Shown: positions 9,052-16,922 of the stretch, one piece after another
Layout of the letters: each line of letters starts with the position of its first letter
Numbering within the stretch: the stretch's first letter is position 1
NCBI GenBank assembly: GCA_963714415.1
Contig: CAVQOL010000004.1
Span: forward strand, 1 to 64,000
From: JAGXRK01 sp963714415
Lineage (GTDB): Bacteria > Bacteroidota > Ignavibacteria > Ignavibacteriales > Ignavibacteriaceae
Reading direction: 5' to 3'
Length of the DNA: 64,000 nt
Program-made: the position numbers and the translations under genes
The notes under the pieces: model-generated
The model's database searches: none
Seen by the model: only the letters and a program-made list of their open reading frames with translations
Told to the model about the DNA's origin: nothing

Positions 9052-10017
9052 TCATTTTTCGAATCCGCTAAAGAAATTCGGATTTATAAAATAAAATACA
9101 ACGGCAGCTACTATGACAATTAGAGTAGAAATAATTGCGGTCTTTAATCTTTTACTCTTTACTTTTCGTTTAATAAAAGATTGTCTGCCTGACGGGTTTG
9201 ATGATTCATTTTTGAAACTCAGCAAATCAGCAAGCATCTCCTCAATATTTTGATACCTTAAATCGAGATTTTTTTCTAATGCTTTACTAACGATATTTTC
9301 TAATTCTAAAGGAATTTCCGGATTTAAAGATGTTATCTTTTCCGGCTCCTTATCAAGAATAGAATAAATTATAACTTGATCAACATCTCCTTTAAAAGGT
9401 AATTGTCCGGTTAACATTTCGTACATTACAACACCCAAAGACCATATATCGGATTGATGAGTGGCTTCTTTTCCTTGAGCTTGTTCCGGAGAAATATAGG
9501 TGATTGTACCCTTAGTGCTATCCATTCTCGTTATTTTAGTATAAGCACTGCTTTTTGCTAAACCAAAATCGAGTATTTTTACTTCATTCCGATCTGTAAT
9601 AAAAATATTTGCCGGTTTTATATCTCTATGGATAATTCCTTTTTCATGTGCTGCCGATAATCCTTTAGAAACACTGACTGAAATTTCTACAGCTTCATCA
9701 ATTTTTAATAAACCGGATTTAATCTTTTTACTTAACGTTTCTCCTTCATAGCAATCCATGCAGATAAATAATTGCTCATCATCTGTTTCATCTATTTCGT
9801 GAATTGTACAAATATTTTGATGCTGCAGTGATGAAGCTGCTTTTGCTTCGTGAATAAATCTTTGTTTTGTTTCTTCATCTGAACTAAATGAAGGCGGTAG
9901 AAACTTAAGAGCTACAAAGCGATCCAGGTTAAGGTCCTGAGCTTTGTAGACTATGCCCATTCCGCCTCCACCCAATTTTTCAATTATTTTATAGTGTGAG
10001 ACTCTTGTGCCAATCAT
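9052..10017 (-). CDS. PknB-type Ser/Thr protein kinase (kinase domain and TM)
   Basis: This is a transmembrane receptor-type protein kinase. A glycine loop GGGGMGIVYK is followed by the ATP lysine in VALKF (about residue 38), the catalytic loop HRDIKPAN, DFGLAK, and SPEQAQG in the activation segment. After the ~265-residue kinase domain comes a basic stretch (RKVKSKRLK) and one membrane helix TAIISTLIVIVAAVVFYF. The start is the ATG at 10017, giving MIGTRVSHYK, which is the usual start of this family; an in-frame TTG at 10029 is less likely. The frame stops at 9052 through a missing A and the protein continues in the TolB/TPR fragments below to 7036, for an intact length near 990 residues. 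A truncated kinase start overlaps the leader. Confidence 0.85.
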   Translation of the reverse strand: MIGTRVSHYKIIEKLGGGGMGIVYKAQDLNLDRFVALKFLPPSFSSDEETKQRFIHEAKAASSLQHQNICTIHEIDETDDEQLFICMDCYEGETLSKKIKSGLLKIDEAVEISVSVSKGLSAAHEKGIIHRDIKPANIFITDRNEVKILDFGLAKSSAYTKITRMDSTKGTITYISPEQAQGKEATHQSDIWSLGVVMYEMLTGQLPFKGDVDQVIIYSILDKEPEKITSLNPEIPLELENIVSKALEKNLDLRYQNIEEMLADLLSFKNESSNPSGRQSFIKRKVKSKRLKTAIISTLIVIVAAVVFYFINPNFFSGFEK

Positions 10018-10019
10018 AT

Positions 10020-10112
10020 CTAATCCCAATAAATAATAAGGTTCCGGCGGACAGGTCCACCCCCGCCGAGTTTTTCTAAAATTTTGTAATGGGAGATATT
10101 TTTTCCGATCAT
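10020..10112 (-). pseudogene. Truncated kinase N-terminus just upstream of the full kinase
   Basis: From the ATG at 10112 the sequence reads MIGKNISHYKILEKLGGGG, a near copy of the first residues of the kinase that begins at 10017. It then diverges at the glycine loop into PVRRNLIIYWD and a stop at 10020-10022, three bases before the next ATG. The break is in a GC-rich stretch with a CGGCGG/CCGCCG inverted repeat. It may be a deletion remnant of a second kinase gene, or a short leader peptide coupled to the kinase start. Confidence 0.55.
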
Positions 10113-10402
10113 AAAGACTCCACTTAAAAAGGAATTTTTATTATCAACATTTCTGCTTCGGGAGAGGTATTGACTTTTCATTTTTCAGGCTATAACAGTT
10201 AAATGGTTCTAACGTTCAGCCCTCTCGGAATAAAGGAAAATCTTTAGGTGTAATTAGCAAATAATTATGATGATTGTCAAGAAAAATAAGCTTAGCGATT
10301 AGCTAATGTTCTTATTTAATAAAAAGTGTACTTATTATTCACAGAGGGTGGTCTTTAACAAAGAGTTACAAAAAAACTATGTGAACTTCTTCATCGGGTT
10401 TT
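10113..10402. other. Intergenic region without a visible gene
   Basis: No coding region is supported. An imperfect inverted pair, TTCGGGAGAGG near 10157 and CCCTCTCGGAA near 10221, brackets about 55 bp and could fold. It has no T-run, so I do not call a terminator. Confidence 0.4.
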
Positions 10403-11047
10403 TTATTGGCTAAGTCTTCTAATCATATTTTTAACATACCTGTCTCTTTGATCGATTTGATTTGCTAATCTGTAATTTCTTAATGCTAATCCTTTGTTCC
10501 CATCATTAAAATAAACATCTGCAAGTGCAACCAAGATAGGAAATGAATTCGGGAATAATCGATTGACAGTTTTCAGGTAGTCAATTGCATCCAAAATATT
10601 CTTTTGTTGTACTAAGTCCTTTCCAAAGCCTGCAATATCAAACTGATCAAGTGAATAACCTGATGAATCATTATTTTTAATTTCATTTAGTTTTGAAAAG
10701 ACAAAATCTAATCCTTCACTTGAATAATTAGCCATCAATGTATCTGATATAATCAAGCCCGGTTTAATATATTCTATTTCGTTATATATTTTTAACAATT
10801 CATCAGCAGGACTTTCAAGATTCCTGTCAGAAATATTTATTAAATGAACAGCGACTGTTTTTTGAACAGGATCAATAATAAGCTTTGCTGAAAAACCTGT
10901 ACCTACACCACTGTGAGAAAAGGTTCTATCCGATCGGTCATTCGAAAGAGAAAAACCTAATCCATAATTATTAATAAAACTTTTGCTGATTCTGGTTGGA
11001 GTAATCATTGAATCAAGAGTTGAAGATTTTATCAAAGTTCCATTCAA
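10403..11047 (-). CDS. C-terminal part of a serine beta-lactamase-like hydrolase
   Basis: This continues the penicillin-binding/beta-lactamase-family enzyme that starts at 11835. It carries the third active-site motif as SHSG in RTFSHSGVGTGFSAKLIIDP, matching the HxG motif of class C-type serine hydrolases. The end (FPNSFPILVALADVYFNDG) forms a short TPR-like helical tail. The frame is open beyond 11047 to about 11150, reading IKVAGGGFLSNARDLLLFG, so the Met at 11047 is internal. It joins the N-terminal part by one base in the A6 run near 11150. Confidence 0.75.
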   Translation of the reverse strand: MNGTLIKSSTLDSMITPTRISKSFINNYGLGFSLSNDRSDRTFSHSGVGTGFSAKLIIDPVQKTVAVHLINISDRNLESPADELLKIYNEIEYIKPGLIISDTLMANYSSEGLDFVFSKLNEIKNNDSSGYSLDQFDIAGFGKDLVQQKNILDAIDYLKTVNRLFPNSFPILVALADVYFNDGNKGLALRNYRLANQIDQRDRYVKNMIRRLSQ

Positions 11048-11147
11048 AATTGCTTTACCAAATAATAAAAGATCTCTTGCATTCGATAAAAATCCTCCAC
11101 CCGCAACCTTAATGCTCAGATCTGCAAGTTGTGCATTTTCCAGCTTT

Positions 11148-11835
11148 CTAGAAGAAATTTTTTATATAACCACGCGCCCTATTGGGAATTATTTCTCTTT
11201 GAATGTCGATAAAAGTTGAATTCATATTAGCAGGAATAAGAATATTTTCTTTAATATAAACCGCAAAGGGTCTTTTAGAAACACTTTCAATAACGATATC
11301 TAAAAGAGTATATCCGAGTGTTGTATATAAATAATCTGATCCGGGTTTGAATATGAGCGAATCATTCTCAAAAACTTTAATAGCTTCGCGGGAATTTATA
11401 TAGTTGGTCTTATTATGAAATTCTCCTTCGCGGTATGATCTTATCCCGGAAGTATGATTAAGCAGCTGCCTTATTGTAAATGTCCACTTCTTTTTTGGAA
11501 AATAAGGCACATATTTTCTAACATCATCATCAAGATTTAATAATCCTTTTTCCCAAAGCTGCATTATTGCTACGGCAGTTATTGGCTTTGAGATAGAGGC
11601 TATTCTGTATAATGAATTTGTTGTAGCCGGAACTGAATTTTCGATATCTGAAAATCCCCGGGAATTAAGCCAGAGTATTGAGTCTCCTGCTAAAATTCCT
11701 GCTGATATTGAGGGGACATTTTTTATCGTATAATAAGTATCAAGGTATTGATTGTATTTACTTAACTTGTCTGGTTTTGTTGTTTGAGGAAATAAGAGAC
11801 TGTTTGATAATAAGTAGAAATAAAATCTAATTCAT
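11148..11835 (-). CDS. N-terminal part of a serine beta-lactamase-like hydrolase
   Basis: This is a periplasmic or secreted serine hydrolase of the class C beta-lactamase/D-peptidase/esterase family; the substrate is unknown. The nucleophile motif SxxK appears as SISK in RIASISKPITAVAIMQLWE, and the second motif is YTT in DYLYTTLGYTLLD, where YxN is usual. From the ATG at 11835 the frame closes at once, but dropping one T yields MNRFYFYLLLSNSLLFPQ, a good signal peptide. The frame is then open to 11148 and continues in the C-terminal part after a one-base shift. Intact length would be about 475 residues. It follows the kinase gene's strand but lies over 290 bp upstream of it, so it is probably its own unit. 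Confidence 0.75.
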
Positions 11836-11943
11836 AAAAGAAAAAATATCTTTTTATTTGTCGGATAAGAGTATATCATAAAAATTCAAATTTTGATTAA
11901 AAGTGTGTGAAATTATTTTGCATTAAGCTGGCTGGAAATTAAA

Positions 11944-11985
11944 AGGGTTGACTAATAAACTTCAATTCATTTTTTAATCAACCCT
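11944..11985 (-). terminator. Terminator after clpP
   Basis: AGGGTTGA and TCAACCCT form a long stem around an AT-rich loop, followed on the minus strand by TTTTAATTT. It lies just after the clpP stop and closes the tig-clpP unit. Confidence 0.7.
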
Positions 11986-11999
11986 GGAATAGAATTATC

Positions 12000-12623
12000 T
12001 TATTTCTTTTCGTGAATTCGTTTCTCGATTATATTGTCAATAAGCTTATATTCTTTTGCTTCTGTTGAAGATAAAAAATAATCTCTGTCACAATCCTTAC
12101 TTATCTGTTCAATTGATTTTCCGGTATGCTCTGCGATAATGGAATAAAGGGTATCTCTTGTTTTCAGCATTTCCTTCGCATGAATTTCAATATCAGTAGT
12201 TTGTCCCTGCAAGCCACCAATCCATGGTTGATGTATCATAATTTTAGAATGGGGCAGTGCCGATCGTTTTCCGGAAGATCCTCCGCCAAGTATTATTGCT
12301 GCCATACTTGCTGCCATACCCACACAAATTGTTGCGATATCAGGTTTAATAAATTTCATAGTGTCATAAATTGCCAATCCTGACGTTACACTTCCGCCCG
12401 GTGAATTAATGTATAAACTAATATCCTTCTCAGAATCTTCAGCTTCAAGAAATATGAGCTGTGCAATTGTCAAGCTTGCAATATGATCATCTATCGGAGT
12501 GCCGATAAAAACAATTCTCTCACGGAGTAAACGAGAATAGATATCCATCCCACGTTCGCCCCTACCGGTTTGCTCTATTACATACGGTACCAGTTGATTA
12601 TAAAATTCAGGATATTTATTCAT
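12000..12623 (-). CDS. clpP: ATP-dependent Clp protease proteolytic subunit
   Basis: ClpP forms the tetradecameric serine peptidase chamber that degrades proteins unfolded by ClpX or ClpA/C in the cytoplasm. The catalytic triad is visible: Ser in GMAASMAAI, His in MIHQPWIGG and Asp in DRDYFLS. The oxyanion and substrate-strand motif YINSPGGSVTSG is intact. The start at ATG 12623 (MNKYPEFYNQLVPYVIEQT) gives about 207 residues, the usual length. It overlaps the tig stop by eight bases, implying translational coupling; a further-upstream ATG at 12662 would lie inside tig and is rejected. The tig-clpP order is common in bacteria; clpX is not in this window. Confidence 0.97.
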   Translation of the reverse strand: MNKYPEFYNQLVPYVIEQTGRGERGMDIYSRLLRERIVFIGTPIDDHIASLTIAQLIFLEAEDSEKDISLYINSPGGSVTSGLAIYDTMKFIKPDIATICVGMAASMAAIILGGGSSGKRSALPHSKIMIHQPWIGGLQGQTTDIEIHAKEMLKTRDTLYSIIAEHTGKSIEQISKDCDRDYFLSSTEAKEYKLIDNIIEKRIHEKK

Positions 12624-13935
12624 TTTTTGCCTCAACTTTCTTATTAAATTTATCCGGATCAACTTTTGAGATATTATTATTTGATTTCAGAAAATCAAAT
12701 AGTTTTTTATCCAACAATCTCTCTGATTGATTTGATGATTTATAAAAGTTTAAAAGTTTGTCAACTGCAATACCGGTTTTTTCGCTGTCTTTCTGAGCTA
12801 ATTCCATAAGTTCCGGTTCGTTGACTTCAATATTTTCATTTTTGATAATTTTATTTTTTATCAAATACCATTTAACTTCATTCTCGGCAGGTTTTAATAA
12901 CCTTTGTTTTGCTTCCTCTTTGTTAAAGTGCTTAGTCTTGTTTTTCTTGGCTTGTTCCTCTTCGCTTTTAACGTATTCTTCAAGAACATTTGTAACTAAG
13001 CTTGAAGGAGGGACGAAATCATTGTTCTTAACTATTTCAGAAATTAATTTACCTCTGATAAATTCATCCGTTCTTTCATCATAATAATTTTGAATATCTT
13101 TCTTAATTGAATCTCTGAGTTCGTTCTCGTTAGATGATTTATCTTTTGTAACATTCTTAATGAATTCTTCATTCAATTCAGGTAAAATAATTTTTTTGAT
13201 TTCCAGTATATTGAATTTGTAACTAAACTCTTCATTTATTTTTTCTATTTCACCTGATTCTTTAGGTTTTTCCAATTCATTTTTAAATGAGAATTCAAAA
13301 GTATCACCAACTTTTTTCCCTCTAGCGTTTTCTTTTATTTCCGGTTGAACTTTTTCATCATTCAGATGTAAATGGAATTTTTCAGGTTGTGAACCTTCAT
13401 AAGGATTACCTGCTTCATCTATTCTTGTAGCCTCAACATCAATTATATAATTATCGTCGTCACCAACAACATCAGTTATTTCTGTTGAACTTTTGGATTC
13501 GAGAATGTAGGCGATTTCTTTTTCAACTTCTTCTTCTTTTGCGATGAACTCGGGAATTTCAAAAGAAAGATTTTTATAATCTTTTAATTCAAGAGAGGGG
13601 ATAACTTCATACTTAACTTTAAATGAAAGGTCTTTACCCGGTTCGAACTGCAAATCGGTCATAGAAGGTCGTCCGATTGGTTTTAAATCTTTTTCTTCAG
13701 CAGCTTTCCAGAACCAGTTATTAGCAACTTTTTCAGAAGCTTCATAATCAAGTGCATCGCCATAGAATTTCTTAACCATATTAGCGGGAACTTTGCCTTT
13801 TCTGAAACCCGGAATCTGAACTTTTTTAGATTCTTTTTTTATTTCCTTTTCTAGGTCTTCTTTAATTTCATTGTAAGTAAGCTTTATTTCTATTTCTTTT
13901 TCAGAAGATGAAATATCAACAACATTAAATTCCAC
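12616..13935 (-). CDS. tig: Trigger factor
   Basis: This ribosome-associated chaperone and peptidyl-prolyl isomerase acts on nascent chains. The ribosome-binding signature is seen as VQIPGFRKGKVPANMVKKFYG near the N-terminus (usual core GFRxGxxP). It is followed by a divergent FKBP-like domain (DDDNYIIDVEATRID, HLHLNDE) and a long helical C-terminal domain (residues ~250-439). A GTG start at 13935 is chosen: it has AGAGG eight bases upstream and gives the normal start VEFNVVDISSSEKE. Extending to ATG 13998 would run into tRNA-Leu. It overlaps clpP by eight bases and probably shares the promoter in front of tRNA-Leu. Confidence 0.95.
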   Translation of the reverse strand: MEFNVVDISSSEKEIEIKLTYNEIKEDLEKEIKKESKKVQIPGFRKGKVPANMVKKFYGDALDYEASEKVANNWFWKAAEEKDLKPIGRPSMTDLQFEPGKDLSFKVKYEVIPSLELKDYKNLSFEIPEFIAKEEEVEKEIAYILESKSSTEITDVVGDDDNYIIDVEATRIDEAGNPYEGSQPEKFHLHLNDEKVQPEIKENARGKKVGDTFEFSFKNELEKPKESGEIEKINEEFSYKFNILEIKKIILPELNEEFIKNVTKDKSSNENELRDSIKKDIQNYYDERTDEFIRGKLISEIVKNNDFVPPSSLVTNVLEEYVKSEEEQAKKNKTKHFNKEEAKQRLLKPAENEVKWYLIKNKIIKNENIEVNEPELMELAQKDSEKTGIAVDKLLNFYKSSNQSERLLDKKLFDFLKSNNNISKVDPDKFNKKVEAKNE

Positions 13936-13969
13936 ATTTACCTCTAAGTGATTGACAATGTAATAAGAG

Positions 13970-14052
13970 TGCGAGAACGGGGACTCGAACCCCGACACCT
14001 CTCGGTACTAGATCCTAAGTCTAGCGCGTCTGCCAAATTCCGCCATTCTCGC
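13970..14052 (-). tRNA. tRNA-Leu (anticodon TAG)
   Basis: A full class II cloverleaf is present: acceptor GCGAGAA/TTCTCGC, anticodon arm CTAGA-CTTAGGA-TCTAG with anticodon TAG, a long variable arm, and the T-arm GGGGTTCGAGTCCCC. CCA is not encoded, so the CCA-adding enzyme at 20242 would be needed. It lies 34 bp upstream of tig on the same strand. Confidence 0.97.
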
Positions 14053-14091
14053 AGTTATAATTTTATTGTAAAAATATTTGAAAATGAATAA

Positions 14092-14123
14092 CAAATATAA
14101 TTTTACTGCAAACGCTAAACAAA
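14092..14123 (-). promoter_or_regulatory. Bacteroidota-type promoter of tRNA-Leu (and tig-clpP)
   Basis: On the minus strand TTTG (14123-14120), 20 bases, then TATATTTG (14099-14092) match the -33/-7 consensus of Bacteroidota housekeeping sigma factors, TTTG and TAnnTTTG. A start a few bases downstream would leave a leader of roughly 30 nt before the tRNA. Confidence 0.6.
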
Positions 14124-14242
14124 TAAATGAATTACATCTTCACAGGTTTTTCTATAAGATAGGTGTCAAAAAGATGAATAATCACTATTTTTGCAATAGA
14201 GGAACATAGCTTAAATTATTTAATCACAATCACAAGGGAATT

Positions 14243-14968
14243 ATGGGGTACAGATATACAAAATATTCTTCAATTGGAAGACAGAGGAAAGTAAATCAGG
14301 ATGCCATTGAAATTGTAGAGGTTGATGGAGGTTTACTTTTTATTTTGTGTGATGGCATGGGTGGCGAGAATGGTGATGAAATAGCCTCTGTCATAGCAAT
14401 AAAGTCTATATTGTCATTTTTTAGTTCTAATTCTGATAACGATTATCTGGATAAACTCAAAACATCTATACTCGAGACTAATGAGTTTATTCATAGTCAT
14501 ATAGAAGGAAAACCGGAACTAAAAAAAATGGCAACTACTATGGAGATATTTTTTCTGAAATCTAACATGGCCTATTTAGCACATATTGGTGACTCACGCA
14601 TCTATCATTTGAAGAATGGGCATCTTAAACAATTGACTAAAGATCATTCTTTAGTTCAGAAACTACTTGATGAGGGATTCCTTACTGTTAAAGAAGCAGA
14701 AAATCATCCACAAAAAAATATTGTATTGAAGGTTATAGGTGATAAGAGATTTATTGAAGCTGATTTATTAAAATTAAAGTTAAATGAATATGACAAGAAT
14801 AAATTTTTTATTTGCTCCGATGGTGTAACAAGCCTTTTGTCAAATAAAGAAATTGCAGATATTCTAAATAAGAGTAATTGCGAAAAAATATCGAAAAACC
14901 TATCATCTATTATCAGACATAGAGGTGCCGCTGACGACTTTTCGTTTATCTATATTGAGAATGACTAA
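14243..14968 (+). CDS. PP2C-family Ser/Thr protein phosphatase
   Basis: This is a metal-dependent phosphatase, presumably reversing the kinase encoded next. PP2C motifs appear in order: RKVNQDA (about residue 16), LCDGMGGENGDEIA, ATTMEI, AHIGDSRIYHL, LTKDHSLV, FICSDGVTSLL and AADDFSFI. The Asp residues in NQD, DGMGG, SDG and DDF are the metal ligands. At 241 residues it is a bare catalytic domain with no membrane segment. An AAGGGA ribosome site precedes the ATG. Its stop overlaps the kinase ATG (TAATG), so the two are translationally coupled, the usual stp/pknB arrangement. TATTTTTG, a good -7 element, lies at 14186-14193, but its -33 partner is poor. Confidence 0.93.
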   Translation: MGYRYTKYSSIGRQRKVNQDAIEIVEVDGGLLFILCDGMGGENGDEIASVIAIKSILSFFSSNSDNDYLDKLKTSILETNEFIHSHIEGKPELKKMATTMEIFFLKSNMAYLAHIGDSRIYHLKNGHLKQLTKDHSLVQKLLDEGFLTVKEAENHPQKNIVLKVIGDKRFIEADLLKLKLNEYDKNKFFICSDGVTSLLSNKEIADILNKSNCEKISKNLSSIIRHRGAADDFSFIYIEND

Positions 14969-16716
14969 TGATTGGACGAATTGTTGAGAATTATAAAATA
15001 GTTTCTCTTCTAGGTGAGGGAGGAATGGGAACTGTTTATAAAGCTTTAGATATAAAACTTGACAGATATGCTGCTATAAAAGTTCTTAACGCTCAGCAAA
15101 CCAGAAACCCGCATTTTGTTGAACGATTCAAAAGAGAAGCTAAAAATCAAGCAAAACTTTCACATCCGAATATTGTTTCCGTTTATGGATTTGTTGAGGC
15201 TAAAGATTTTCTTGGTTTTGTTATGGAACACATCGAAGGTAAGACTGTTGAAGAATATTTAAAAGAATATGGCAGGCTTAGTCTTAATGATTCTATCCAA
15301 ATAATGAAACAGGTTCTTATAGGAGCTGCGTATGCTCATTCTGAAGGCTTCATTCACCGTGATTTAAAGCCATCTAACATTATCATTGATTTTAAAGGTG
15401 TTGTTAAAATAACTGATTTTGGAATTGCTAAATCAGTCAATGAATCTATGTCTCTTACAAGAACAGGTGCTAAAGTTGGGACTATTCTTTATATGAGTCC
15501 TGAGCAAATAAAAGGATATGATTCTACAATAAAAAGCGACTTGTACTCTCTTGGAATAACTTTATATGAAATGGTAAGCGGAAAAGTTCCTTATGACTTT
15601 CAGAATGAATATGATATTCTGGATGCGCATCTTAACAATATTCCTGTACCGCTTTCTCAAAATTTTCCTGAAATACCTACCGAAGTTGATGAAATTATAT
15701 TAAGAGCTATGAATAAATCGATTTCAGGCAATTATAATCATTGTACGGATTTCATTTACGAACTTGAAATTCTTGAGTCGTCTTTACCTTCGTTAACTGA
15801 CAAAGATTATAAATCGCAAAGTCAAATTGAAATTGCCTCACCAATGAAGAAACCGACAATAGCCAAAAGGATTTTTAATTTTTCACTTTTTTTGATTTTT
15901 ATTTCTTTATTGGTTTTTTCTTTTAAAGCAGTTACGGATTACTTTGTTGAACAAGAAAAGAAAGAACTTGCTAAGAAGAATGATCTGAATATTAGTGCAG
16001 GACCATTATCATCAATAAAATCAGATTGGCAAAAAATAAGTATAGGCACGAATGAAACCATTAATGCAATATTGCTTAATGATAATCAGATATTTCTTTT
16101 TGGCGATAACGGATTGATTCTAAAAAGCAGAGATGATGGAAATTCATGGATTACTGTTCCATCCGGTACTAGATCCAATATTTACGCTGTAACATCTTTG
16201 CGTAGTAATAAATTTGTTGCGGTTGGTGAGAAGGGACTTGTAATTATTTCATCTGACAATGGTAAAACCTGGAAAAGTCAAAAATCAAATACCGATCAAT
16301 CTTTGTTTAGCGTAAAGTTTATAGGAAATATTATTTATAGCGTTGGCTCAAAGGGCTCAGTTATGAGCAGTTATGATTATGGAGAAAGGTGGATTTTACT
16401 AAGTCAACCTTCCCAGAATATTATTTATGATATTCATTTTATTGATCCTTCAAAAGGATTTATAACAGGATGGAATGGATTAGTAATGCAAACGAAGGAT
16501 GGCGGCAAAACCTGGAGAAGGCAAGAAAGAGAAACTGATAATTATCTTCGCTCAATCTCATTTATCAATGATAAAATTGGTTTGATTGTGGGCGGCGGCG
16601 GTTCAATTCTTCGTACAGAAGATGGTGGATCAAGTTGGGAATTAGTTAATTCTGAGACTGTGTCAGCTTTCAATAAAGTATTATTTATAGATGAGAAAAC
16701 TTGTCTTGGCACTTAG
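14968..16716 (+). CDS. PknB-type Ser/Thr kinase with YCF48-like propeller
   Basis: This is a transmembrane kinase. The kinase domain (residues ~1-265) has GEGGMGTVYK, AAIKV, HRDLKPSN, DFGIAK and SPEQIKG. One membrane helix follows near residue 310 (NFSLFLIFISLLVFSF). The outer part from about residue 350 is a series of repeats with DxGxxW and GxxG motifs (SSDNGKTWKSQKS, KDGGKTWRRQ, EDGGSSWELV), typical of YCF48/BNR-type beta-propellers. The usual PASTA repeats are absent. The frame closes at 16716, but removing one A in the A4 run at 16696-16699 continues the propeller to 16873. It is coupled to the PP2C gene upstream. The signal sensed by the propeller is unknown. Confidence 0.9.
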   Translation: MIGRIVENYKIVSLLGEGGMGTVYKALDIKLDRYAAIKVLNAQQTRNPHFVERFKREAKNQAKLSHPNIVSVYGFVEAKDFLGFVMEHIEGKTVEEYLKEYGRLSLNDSIQIMKQVLIGAAYAHSEGFIHRDLKPSNIIIDFKGVVKITDFGIAKSVNESMSLTRTGAKVGTILYMSPEQIKGYDSTIKSDLYSLGITLYEMVSGKVPYDFQNEYDILDAHLNNIPVPLSQNFPEIPTEVDEIILRAMNKSISGNYNHCTDFIYELEILESSLPSLTDKDYKSQSQIEIASPMKKPTIAKRIFNFSLFLIFISLLVFSFKAVTDYFVEQEKKELAKKNDLNISAGPLSSIKSDWQKISIGTNETINAILLNDNQIFLFGDNGLILKSRDDGNSWITVPSGTRSNIYAVTSLRSNKFVAVGEKGLVIISSDNGKTWKSQKSNTDQSLFSVKFIGNIIYSVGSKGSVMSSYDYGERWILLSQPSQNIIYDIHFIDPSKGFITGWNGLVMQTKDGGKTWRRQERETDNYLRSISFINDKIGLIVGGGGSILRTEDGGSSWELVNSETVSAFNKVLFIDEKTCLGT

Positions 16717-16873
16717 CAACAAAGGAGAAATATTCCAGAGTTTTGACAATGGTCTTAAGTGGGAAAAGACACAAAGCGGCACATTCTCAACTTTAAGTTA
16801 TGTACAGAAATCCAATGATAGAAAAATATTTATTGCAGGTAGTAATGGTACTTTAATTACTAATAAATATTAA
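16691..16873 (+). CDS. C-terminal propeller tail of the PknB-type kinase
   Basis: This is the last blade of the kinase propeller in the next frame (NKGEIFQSFDNGLKWEKTQS, then AGSNGTLITNKY). Joined at 16696-16699 it reads FIDEKLVLALSNKGEIF without a break, giving an intact protein of about 634 residues. It has no ribosome site of its own. Confidence 0.7.
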   Translation: MRKLVLALSNKGEIFQSFDNGLKWEKTQSGTFSTLSYVQKSNDRKIFIAGSNGTLITNKY

Positions 16874-16922
16874 TCAATAACACTTCATAATTTTCTTTGC
16901 GCTTATTCTATTCGTTAATAAT

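Noticed and set aside
13936..13998. Longer trigger factor start at ATG 13998
   Set aside because: It would read through the 3' end of tRNA-Leu; the GTG at 13935 has a ribosome site and the normal family N-terminus.
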